Shown: piece by piece, positions 12,161-21,415 of the stretch
Layout of the letters: each line of letters opens with the position of its first letter
Position numbering within the stretch: the stretch's first letter is position 1
Assembly: GCA_950295325.1 (NCBI GenBank)
Contig: OX485805.1
Coordinates: forward strand, 6,698,501-6,762,500
Length of the DNA: 64,000 nt
Direction of reading: 5' to 3'
From: Polytrichum commune
Lineage: Eukaryota > Streptophyta > Polytrichopsida > Polytrichales > Polytrichaceae
Position numbers and translations under genes: made by a program
Notes under the pieces: generated by a model
Databases searched by the model: none
Seen by the model: only the letters and a program-made list of their open reading frames with translations
What the model was told of the DNA's origin: nothing

Positions 12161-14213
12161 TTCTGACTCCTAAGTGACTCTTGGCAGTACACTGTCCTAA
12201 TTTGTGTGCAGTCCGTTGAGAACCCTGCAGTAACTACACTTGAACCTGGTCAGTTTACTCAGCAAGGAACCTTTTGGGACTCCTTCATTCGACAATTGAG
12301 CACTCTGTCAAGACTATAGTCCCTTGAGCTAAACCTTCTTTCTGGGTGACTCATTCGAAAAGATCTGAAATCAAAGCTAACACATTTCTGTCTCTTTTGG
12401 ACGTATCAGCTACAGGGTGCACAGATGTTTGAACAAGGACGAGTTCCCTAAGACAGCCAAGACTCTGTATAAAAAGACAATCACAGAGGACCTATCCTTA
12501 CTGCCAGTTTCTTTCTCAATCAATTTGAATCCTTAGACTCTGACCTTTCCAAGAAAGACTAAGCTCTTTAGAGGAAGACAAGGTTCAGTGTGCTAAAAGA
12601 ATTTTGTATACCTATCAGGATCCCTCTACCAGAAGAGATATCTAAGAGCATTTTGCATAAAGAGATAAGCAAGATAAGGAATCACATCCGAGATCATCAA
12701 AGAGCTTACTATTTGTGACATTGTGTAACAAAGTTCCCTACCCTACTGATAATTATTAACTACCACTCCTCTGAATCTTTCTTCTTCTTGACTTGAGCAT
12801 GTTTCCACATTCTCTTCTGATTTTGGCTTTTTTTCTTTCTCTTCTTTCATTTGGTAGTCTCTTCTCAGAATGTCCTTGCTACACTCAAAAATTCATACTT
12901 GGAATTTTCTTTCCTATCTCTCTTTTGAGGTTGATTCTACCTACACTTTCTTCTATGAAGAGTAAAGAATGTGGTACTGGATCTTTCTTTGTTCAAGCGG
13001 CAACATTTTTATCTCTCAGGACAGAAATTTATTGCCTCACACTGATCTCACTCTTATCCACCCTCTTTCTTTCACAATATGAAACTATCTATTTCTCATT
13101 CTGTTTCTTGTATTCACTCCTTTGAGAGTTGGATCACTATTCTGGTCTCTTTACTGATCTCTCGAACGTCTCTCCATTTTCCTCAATCTCTCGGAAATAT
13201 TCCTCTTTTCTCTCTGGCAATTCTATCCTACTTCTTCTCAGAGTTACAATCTGTTACACATTTCAGTTCACCCATTAGGTTCATTAGGGTTCATCTATGT
13301 TAAGAGAGATTCTTGCAACCTTATGGCGTCCATAGAATGTGAACAACCAACCTTCAACTCTTTAAGTTACATGATCAATAATGTGGACAGATTTATCACA
13401 CAGTTGCAAAAAAACTTGAAACTGGAACTAAAGCTTGATTTGAAGTATGGAATTGCTCGGCAGCTTGCATTGGAAAGTGATGAAATTCTTTCAACTCGAT
13501 GTGTTAATTACAAACAACTAACATTCTTATTTGAGCAATGCAATGCACCTGAGAAGAGTTTCACCTGAACAAGTAAGGGTTGTCTCTTCAGCTCCCTCTT
13601 CACTCCTTGCCCCACAATTCGTCTCCTCTTCCGACAATTCCTTGCTGTTAGAATCTCTTCCGCGCTCCGCACTCCGCTTCTGTTCCAAGTCTCTCTCTCT
13701 CACACTCACTTAGCTACAGTCTCTTTTCCGCAATCACCTTCCTCTCTCTTTCTCAGCCCTAACTGCTCCCACAATAGGTGCACTTGAGATCTTAGGCCAA
13801 AACGCTTCGAAGTACCTGGCGCCGAAGAGACTATAGTCTGGAAGAGTGGAGGCACTTCGCTTCGGCCACTGTCGAGTGACACTCTGACGGCTCATTACCC
13901 AACCATCACTCCTGGTTTGAAGCGACTCTTTTCACACGGGGATTGTTCCATCCCTAACTATTCATGATTACTCTCCCAAGAGACTTCTTTTCAGCTCCAT
14001 TAGACTATGGTCCAGGATTCTTCCTTATTATGAAACTAGGTACTTTTCATAAGCCTGATTTCAGTTTCTTATAAGAGTTAATGTGATTGTGAAAAAAAAT
14101 TTGAAAAATTTATTAATACACAGGTTTAATATTACTTTTTATTATTCTTATAATTTTCAATATATTAAGTAGCTTATTATAACCTCCCCCCTTCTTTAAC
14201 TTAGTAACTGTCC
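12161..14213. other. Non-coding stretch between pol and accessory ORF A
   Basis: Pyrimidine-rich on the plus strand (12780-13270, 13590-13760), which creates hydrophobic pseudo-ORFs. Only the antisense ORF at 13323 stands out. Confidence 0.6.
13323..13568 (+). CDS. Antisense ORF inside the inner element, 81 aa
   Basis: A plus-strand ATG frame (MASIECEQPTFNSLSYM…) in the gap between pol and accessory ORF A, with ordinary amphipathic composition (NVDRFITQLQKNLKLELKL). It is preceded by pyrimidine-rich sequence and followed by a serine-rich low-complexity stretch. No family recognised; may be chance. Confidence 0.25.
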   Translation: MASIECEQPTFNSLSYMINNVDRFITQLQKNLKLELKLDLKYGIARQLALESDEILSTRCVNYKQLTFLFEQCNAPEKSFT

Positions 14214-17200
14214 TCAGTTACTTCGATATACTTTCAAACGATTTCCATTAAGTCGGGTGGGTAGAACATTTCCTGCAAAATCTTCTAATTCAAAAGAACC
14301 ATTGGTATGCATTACCCGTACTTTATAAGGGCCTAACCAATGTAATCGAAATTTTCCCGGGAATTTCTGAAATCGGCTATCATAAAGTAATACTAAATCC
14401 GTGGGTCCAATCTTTTTATCTTTCATTTTGCTATCATAATAGGACTTGCGCCATTTTTGTATGGCGGCCGTATTTAAATATGCTTGACTCCGAGTTTCAT
14501 CTAATTTCTCAAGCATATTAATACGAGCTTCTAATGATTCCGCGTCACCAAGACGCTCATTTACGGCGATTCTTAATGATGGTAACTCCAATTCAATAGG
14601 TAAGATTGCCTCTTGCCCGTATACTAATTGGAAAGGAGTGAATTTAGTTGTGACTTTATATGCAGTCCGATATGCCCATAATGCGTCAATCAATTTAGTA
14701 TCCCAATCAGTCATAGATCCTTGCATTGTTTTAGTAATTATTTTACAAAGGATCCCATTGGTCTTCTCGGTCTGACCATTGGCTCGTGGATGATAAGGGG
14801 TAGTCAATCGATGTTTAATTTTGTATTTTGTTGTTAACTCCTCAATAACATCATTGACAAAATGTGTACCTCTATCACTCACAAGTTCTTTAGGACATCC
14901 AAACCGTGCCATAATATTTTCACGTAAAAACTTGGCAACAACTACTTTGTCATTAGTTTTAGTGGCTTCGGCCTCCGCCCATTTTGTGGTGTAATCCGTA
15001 GCTACTAAAATATAGCGATGACGACCATGACGACTTGGTGGGTTTATAGGACCAACAAAATCTATACCCCATTTTTCAAAAGGGGCTAACGCTAAAATTG
15101 GGGTTAAAGGCATTGCGGAAGAAGAAGTGGGCTTACCGATACGTTGACACATGTCGCATTGCCTCGTGTAAGTACCACAATCCGCAAATAGCGTAGGCCA
15201 CCAATAACCTGATTGGAGTATTTTACGGGCGGTAACATCACCCGCAAAATGGCCACCGGCGGGATTATCATGACATTCTTTTAAGATGTGTGGGATCTCT
15301 GAACTCGTTACACATCTACGAAGAACGCCATCTTTACCTTGTTTATATAAAGTGTTAGCAATAATAGTATAAGGTCCCGCTTTATATGCTAAGCGTTTCT
15401 TTTGCTTTTCGGTATAGCCTTCCGGAAAAGTATTAGTTTGTAGATAATTAATTATTTCAGCATATTCCGGAGGTATAACATCCACAAAGAACAATTGAGC
15501 ATCGGGGAATGAATCGTCAATGGGTTCCTCGCCTACTTCTTCGTTTAAGCGAGACAAATGGTCGGCATTGGCATGGCTTTTACCAGGACGTACTTCAACC
15601 GTGAAGTCAAATTTTTGTAAAAGTAAGACCCATCGAGCAATACGACCGCTCAATTGTGGTTTATTCACCATGTATTTTAAAGCATCATGATCAACGTGAA
15701 AAACCACTTTATTCCCTAATAGGTAATGGCGAAATTTTTGCACCGAAAATATCATGCCTAAGGCCTCGCGTTCCGTTACCGAATAATTCTTTTCGGCTTG
15801 GACTAGTTGTCTACTTGCATAATATATTGGATGGTCACGTCCTTTCTCATCTTTTTGGCTAAGAACAGAGCCTAAGGCCACATTTGAGGCATCCACATAG
15901 ATATGAAAATCTTTATCCCAATTTGGTGGTATTAAAATAGGAGCTGTCACAAGCTTCCGTTTAAGGACGTTAAAAGCATGAGTACACGCTGAGGTCCATA
16001 CGGGTGGTGTTTCAGTTTTCCTTAGTAATTCAGTTAAGGGCATAGCTACGGTAGCATACCCATGAATGAAACGACGGTAATAACCTGTATGACCAAGAAA
16101 TCCTTTAACTTCAGAAACTGTGGTAGGAATGGGTAATGACGCTATAATAGTTACCTTATCGGGATCTGTAGCTATCCCCCTCTCCGATACAATATGTCCC
16201 ACCAATTTTCCGAAGGGAACTAAAAATGCGGATTTGGCCGCATTTATGGAAATACCGAACTCCATGCATTTATCAAAACATTTTTGGAGGTAATCGGCAT
16301 GTTGTTCCATAGTTCCGAACACCGCGAAGTCGTCCAAGAATATTTCCATAAATTTACGTAAATATTCTTGAAATGCTTCGGTCATAACACGTTGAAAGGT
16401 CGCGGGAGCATTGCATAAACCAAATGGCATAACCATATATGCAAAGGTCCCCCAATCCGTAGTAAATGTTGTGTACCATCGATGGGGTTCATAAATTTGG
16501 ATTAGATTGTAACCCGAGAACCCATCCATAAAAGAATATGTTTTGTGGCCCGATACCGCATCTAACATAGTGTCAGTGAAAGGGAGTGGAAAATAATCCT
16601 TCCGAGTGACACTATTCAATCTACGGAAGTCTTGACAAATTCTTAATTTTCCATTTTTCTTGGGTACAACAACGATGGGTGAAACCCACTCACTATAAGG
16701 GACTTTGTAAATGAACCCTGCTTCTAATAATTTGTCAATTTCTTCTTTAACTAAGAGGGAATATTTAGGATTCATTCGATATTGTCTTTGTCTTACGGGG
16801 GCCACACCTTCTTCTAACACAATTTTGTGTTCACATACCTCCGGTGGAACACCTCGTAGGTCTTTATAGGTCCATGCAAATACGTGTATATTTCTTTTAA
16901 AGAAATTATACCAATATTTCCATTCGGTATGAGAAATTTTCTCATAAACTTTAATTATTTTAGGGACTTCTTCCGTGCCCAAATTCATTTCCTTACACAC
17001 GTCCTTAGAAACATAGCTTTTGATTGGAGTGGAAGATGAAAACATAGCATCTTCCCAATCCTCTTCAGAAGCAGGTGGTAGTGGTTCGGGTTTCTTACGA
17101 ACCGTGGATTGTTTTCTACCCAAAGGTTGGGGTGGATGGTCTGTTTTGGGAGCTATAGTAGTGACAATATTACACACAGATTTTTGCCACTGGAGGATGG

Positions 17201-19805
17201 CATCATCCGAATCTCCATCCTCCAATGGAAAATAATATTCTCCCATGCCTAATGAAATTGGACCGGAATGACTCTTAACATTATGTATGGGTTCGCTAAG
17301 TGCGTAGTCAGTTTCCGAATCGGATCCATCCGATGAAAATTCCGTACCATCGTCTTGGGTTTCCCCTTGGTATTTGGTAGGAAATAGAGGTAAAATCATT
17401 TTCTCCGAACCACGTCCTAAGGTTAAGGTTCCTTTGCCCCAATCTTCTTTGGCTTGGGCAAGAATTAACCATGGACGTCCTAGAATGCCAGGTATTGGTT
17501 GCACGGCATCCGAGGTTCGGAAAACAATGAAGTCAATCTTATATTCTTTCCCGGCCACTATTACTGACACTTGGGGAAGTTCTCCCAATGGTTTAGCACG
17601 GGTGTGGTCCGCCATTTTTAATATAATGGGTGTGGGGATCATTTTAGTTATTCCCAATTCATTTAAGGTTTCCACACTCATTAGGTTAACACTTGACCCT
17701 GTATCAACCTGGAACCCGGGTATTAATACCCCATCAATAATGACATCCACCGCAGGAGCTCCGGGATCCTTACTTAGTGTGACGTCATGTATATCCACCG
17801 TCTTTGGTTTCTTTCTGATCATAGACGAACTTAACTTACTCCTACAATGGGGTGCTATCGCTAGCAATTGCCTCATAGTAATTTGGGGTTTTATATTATC
17901 CAAATCATTTATAATGTCATAGTGTTGAAGCCCGCTAGCTAATTCCATCACTCGTGTCCGTTGAGACGAGGATTTCCGATGAGCACTTCCGGAATTCAAC
18001 ACACTGTAACTAGGTATCCTAATCGGTGGATGATTGATCCGTGTCACAGTGGTAGGTAATTTAGTAGTTCGATTCATATGAGGAACTGCTACCGGTTGTG
18101 GTTGAAGATTTTGGGTAGGCACCGGTACAGGCTGTACTACCTTTGTAGGTGGTAACGTCTGGGTCGGAATACTTCCTTGTTGTGAACTTCCAGGGGTGAT
18201 GGGGTTCTGCAAATTAGAGTTATTGGTGTCTAAATTTATGGGGGAGTCATAACCAAGACTTTTATCGTCACTATTGTCATCCGGTACCGGCAGTGGTTCA
18301 ACTATCCGGTTTGACCGAGTAGTGACGGCATTGACTTTGGATTCAGGATATGAGGAGTGCTGGTAGATGGTATGTTGAATGTGATTCACATTTCTGGACC
18401 CACCGTCCCCATCCTCCTGAATACGGACATGTTTGCCTTTCTTCCAGTCCCTATCATTAGGTTGGTAATCCTTTTTAGGTTCGGGGCACTCATCCGTAGG
18501 ATGTCCTGCCGTTTTACACTTTCCACATAGGGGAACATAGTCTTGGGACTTTTTTGGGTTAGGACATTCATTAGCATAATGTCCCAACTCTTGACACCTA
18601 TAACATACGGGTATTTTCCTTTTATCATTGGAGTTAGAATTGTAATTTTGCATATTGTTATTATAAGGAGGCCCGTCCCAGTTGGGTGGACCGTTGGTTC
18701 TACCCCAACTAGGTCGGTTAGGGAAATTGATCGGGACCGGCCGTTTATTAAAATTCCTTCGAGGATTATAATTGGCATTTGGGCCTGGCCCGGTTCTCTC
18801 TTCTTGCCATGGTCGACTCCGATTATCGTCAACTTGATTAACCGGGTGCTGGGGTCTTAAATTCCAACATTCGCTCACCGAGTGGCTACCCCCACAATAA
18901 GTGCATTTGATTCGTATGCCTTGGGGTGTAGGACACTCATTAGCCACATGACCATGCCCTTTACAATTAGTGCACCATACATTTGTACGCTTATTGGTAA
19001 CTTGAGGTCGTTTTGGTGCACCTTTCATGACCTTGACCGACAATTCGGTCAATTGTTTGGTTAAGTTCATGATAGCATCTTCATGTTTAGCTATAGTGGG
19101 GTCATGGGTAGAGGACGTCATCCCAGCCGGTTTAGGAAATATAGGGGTGGTGAAAGTGGTGGAAGGATGAACATCCGTTATATAGTGTTGATTTTGATTA
19201 GTTATGGGGAAGGTTCCCATATGGGGAGGTATAGGGTTATTTGAGTAGGTGTTGTCCGTATAGATGACTAAATCGTCTTCTAAACGGCATTCCTCCCAAA
19301 TTTTGGCTCGAGCATATGCTTGCCCATATGTTGCCGTACGACCTTCCTTCACATACGTTTTCAACTCTATTGGATACAATCCTCCAATAAAAATGCTCAT
19401 AAGGAAGTTATCCGGTATTTGGTGAACCCCCATACGTTGCAGGATATCTTGCATCCGCCCGTAATAGCTGTCCACCCGTTCATTTATCCCCATCCTTATG
19501 GTTCGTAGTTTTTCTTTTAAACTACTAGCAAAACCTAAGGGTCGGAAATGATCTAGGAAGGCATTTTTCAATGCATTCCAATCCGCGAATGCGGGTTGTC
19601 TTAAATACCACGCGAAGGCATCTTCCTGCAAAGAGGCGGCAAAGACCTCTTGAAATTTAGCAGGAGGGATGCTATTCGCAGCACATGTTACTTCAAATTT
19701 AGCAATATGTGTATCAGGATCAGCACCTGGCCGTCCTAAGAAATAAGGAATGTGTACTACATTAGTAATACGAGGATTTGGATTAAGTGGTAATGGCTGT
19801 GCCAT
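14214..19805 (-). CDS. gag-pol: Gag-pol polyprotein of the inner Tat/Athila-like element
   Basis: 1,863 codons without a stop. Gag domain is at about residues 20-185. Four zinc knuckles follow: C278-C281…C291, C301…C313, C401…C414 and C427…C440. Then come a linker rich in Pro/Gln/Ser, aspartic protease (DTGSS at 701), RT (FMDGFSGYN; FLDD near 1155), RNase H (YVDAS near 1301), and integrase (zinc finger ending CDMC, WGIDF near 1577, SDRG near 1643, QTEKTNG near 1678). The C-terminus (GPYKV…GSFELED) lacks a chromodomain. The frame is open about 135 codons upstream of this ATG (to about 20213) with a charged, Lys/Arg-rich then Pro-rich composition, so translation may begin earlier. Most likely functional enzymes. 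Confidence 0.93.
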   Translation of the reverse strand: MAQPLPLNPNPRITNVVHIPYFLGRPGADPDTHIAKFEVTCAANSIPPAKFQEVFAASLQEDAFAWYLRQPAFADWNALKNAFLDHFRPLGFASSLKEKLRTIRMGINERVDSYYGRMQDILQRMGVHQIPDNFLMSIFIGGLYPIELKTYVKEGRTATYGQAYARAKIWEECRLEDDLVIYTDNTYSNNPIPPHMGTFPITNQNQHYITDVHPSTTFTTPIFPKPAGMTSSTHDPTIAKHEDAIMNLTKQLTELSVKVMKGAPKRPQVTNKRTNVWCTNCKGHGHVANECPTPQGIRIKCTYCGGSHSVSECWNLRPQHPVNQVDDNRSRPWQEERTGPGPNANYNPRRNFNKRPVPINFPNRPSWGRTNGPPNWDGPPYNNNMQNYNSNSNDKRKIPVCYRCQELGHYANECPNPKKSQDYVPLCGKCKTAGHPTDECPEPKKDYQPNDRDWKKGKHVRIQEDGDGGSRNVNHIQHTIYQHSSYPESKVNAVTTRSNRIVEPLPVPDDNSDDKSLGYDSPINLDTNNSNLQNPITPGSSQQGSIPTQTLPPTKVVQPVPVPTQNLQPQPVAVPHMNRTTKLPTTVTRINHPPIRIPSYSVLNSGSAHRKSSSQRTRVMELASGLQHYDIINDLDNIKPQITMRQLLAIAPHCRSKLSSSMIRKKPKTVDIHDVTLSKDPGAPAVDVIIDGVLIPGFQVDTGSSVNLMSVETLNELGITKMIPTPIILKMADHTRAKPLGELPQVSVIVAGKEYKIDFIVFRTSDAVQPIPGILGRPWLILAQAKEDWGKGTLTLGRGSEKMILPLFPTKYQGETQDDGTEFSSDGSDSETDYALSEPIHNVKSHSGPISLGMGEYYFPLEDGDSDDAILQWQKSVCNIVTTIAPKTDHPPQPLGRKQSTVRKKPEPLPPASEEDWEDAMFSSSTPIKSYVSKDVCKEMNLGTEEVPKIIKVYEKISHTEWKYWYNFFKRNIHVFAWTYKDLRGVPPEVCEHKIVLEEGVAPVRQRQYRMNPKYSLLVKEEIDKLLEAGFIYKVPYSEWVSPIVVVPKKNGKLRICQDFRRLNSVTRKDYFPLPFTDTMLDAVSGHKTYSFMDGFSGYNLIQIYEPHRWYTTFTTDWGTFAYMVMPFGLCNAPATFQRVMTEAFQEYLRKFMEIFLDDFAVFGTMEQHADYLQKCFDKCMEFGISINAAKSAFLVPFGKLVGHIVSERGIATDPDKVTIIASLPIPTTVSEVKGFLGHTGYYRRFIHGYATVAMPLTELLRKTETPPVWTSACTHAFNVLKRKLVTAPILIPPNWDKDFHIYVDASNVALGSVLSQKDEKGRDHPIYYASRQLVQAEKNYSVTEREALGMIFSVQKFRHYLLGNKVVFHVDHDALKYMVNKPQLSGRIARWVLLLQKFDFTVEVRPGKSHANADHLSRLNEEVGEEPIDDSFPDAQLFFVDVIPPEYAEIINYLQTNTFPEGYTEKQKKRLAYKAGPYTIIANTLYKQGKDGVLRRCVTSSEIPHILKECHDNPAGGHFAGDVTARKILQSGYWWPTLFADCGTYTRQCDMCQRIGKPTSSSAMPLTPILALAPFEKWGIDFVGPINPPSRHGRHRYILVATDYTTKWAEAEATKTNDKVVVAKFLRENIMARFGCPKELVSDRGTHFVNDVIEELTTKYKIKHRLTTPYHPRANGQTEKTNGILCKIITKTMQGSMTDWDTKLIDALWAYRTAYKVTTKFTPFQLVYGQEAILPIELELPSLRIAVNERLGDAESLEARINMLEKLDETRSQAYLNTAAIQKWRKSYYDSKMKDKKIGPTDLVLLYDSRFQKFPGKFRLHWLGPYKVRVMHTNGSFELEDFAGNVLPTRLNGNRLKVYRSN

Positions 19806-20194
19806 TGGTTGTGGTGGTGGTACCAGAGGTGGTGGTGGTGGTGGTGGTGGCGGAGTTAATAAAACTTGAGAAGATTGTATCGGTTGGTTTTGTGATTCTC
19901 CCGAAGTTGAGCCAAAATTTAATTGTTGGGGTTTAAGAGGTGATAATATGCCTGTTGAGGTGTTATCCTCGACAGGAATGTGATCTCCCTCGGTTTCTTC
20001 ACTATCGGTTTGTTCTTGGCGTAATTTTATGACCGACCTTAACCAACCCCTATTCCTCTCCGCTTTCTTCCTCCGATAGTCTCTTGCTATAGCACGATCC
20101 TCTCTAGCCTTATCATTGGCTGCCTTTCTTACTGAGGCTGTTTGTGGATGAGACTTCGCATGCGCAGGTTCCAGTATGAAAGATGCATATATCT

Positions 20195-21188
20195 TTAATA
20201 TGCTCTACCCAATTTCTTGGTAAACCGCTTTCTCCCGTTTAAGCACAGTTTCTCGAAATTAAGAAAGTTTGCGTCTTTAAGAGGAGAATCGGAAAAATCT
20301 GGTATGTTTACACTAGCACATGGATCAAAAGGTCCGTAATTAAAACGGGCCTCATTCTTAGTAAAAAGTCCACCATTCCAACAACCATAACCAAATTTGT
20401 TGATTGGAAAATTATCAGCTTTATGTTGACTATAAACTAGGAACATAAATCTGAGGTCCACTCTCAATCGTGGATGACCATGGTTAATAATAATTTCGTT
20501 AAAACCCTCACCCTGATTCCATATTTTCTCAAAAATCTTTTCTTGAAGGTGATGGGGTAATTTAAGGAAATTAACTCAGAATCCTTTTGGGTAAATAGGG
20601 TGGTTTGGTCCAATATGGATACCGACTCCCCAAAAGGAAGCCTTATAGAAACGGTATAATGCAGCAAATAAATGGGGACCTTCGTACAACCAACTATCAG
20701 AACAATCCGACTCAAGTGGTGTAGATTCCCATGGCCACATTTTCAATTCTCTTCAATGCTTTGTTAGCCTCCTCAATCAATTCGTTACCTTGAGGTGTTA
20801 ACAAAACGTTTTCAAGATATTGACTCAACATGTAATCTTTTTCAAAAAAATTACTGAAGTCTCTAATTTCGATGTCAGAAGTGTACACAGTTCTATTCTG
20901 CCACACTTTGGTAACAATGATTTGCTGGATGTCCAGAGGTAAGATTTTAATCCGGGCCTCTAGTGGAGATCGAGCAAACACTGTTTTGATTAAGAATCTT
21001 TCCCGAGGAAACCGACACCACCTGTAGAGGTTAGTTTCCCTTGGGATCCTACAATTGTAAATTGGGTCCGATTTTAAACTTAATGGTTCAGTAACTGGTT
21101 GTGTTTGGTCGCTTAATTTCACAATGAGGGAAAAAATTGCCACCGAACACTGCCACGAATCTTCAAGGCCCGGTTCCCAGGGCCACAT
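20195..21188 (-). pseudogene. Broken leader ORF of the inner element with two WPWE modules
   Basis: Between PBS and gag, three overlapping frames (158 codons 21188-20712, 83 codons 20715-20464, 90 codons 20467-20195) look like pieces of one coding region. The first piece starts MWPWEPGLEDSW. About 450 bases later another frame opens MWPWESTPLESDCSDSW, so the WPWE…DSW start occurs twice, in different frames. The third piece (LRFMFLVYSQHKADNFPINK) has protein-like composition and ends in LGRAY just where the gag frame opens. I recognise no family. It reads as a duplicated accessory domain broken by frameshifts, or joined by ribosomal frameshifting or splicing. Confidence 0.5.
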
Positions 21189-21394
21189 TAATTATGACTT
21201 GTAGGTAATCACTAAGGTTATATATGGTCATTAGCTTAGCCTAGCTGTGAATGAATTGTAGGAATAGCCCAAGACTTATTTCTCAATTCATGAACTTGAC
21301 TTCTTCATTCACCAGATATGTCTTAGTTCAAGCTACAAGTAAATTTGTAATTTCTATCAATACTCAATCTTCTAGATTCTGACGACCGTAGCCT

Positions 21395-21412
21395 TCCCCG
21401 GCAGCGGCGCCA
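21395..21412 (-). promoter_or_regulatory. Primer binding site, tRNA-Asp-like
   Basis: On the plus strand the 18 bases TCCCCGGCAGCGGCGCCA look like a tRNA 3' end including CCA. On the element strand they read TGGCGCCGCTGCCGGGGA, one base from the tRNA-Asp-type PBS I remember for Athila elements. Three bases (AAA) separate it from the LTR. Confidence 0.85.
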
Positions 21413-21415
21413 AAA

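Noticed and set aside
12793-13303. Hydrophobic plus-strand ORFs resembling membrane proteins
   Set aside because: They arise from translating pyrimidine-rich sequence; no coherent topology, and opposite to the element's coding strand.
21390-21412. A tRNA gene fragment
   Set aside because: Position three bases from the LTR and 18-base length identify it as a primer binding site.
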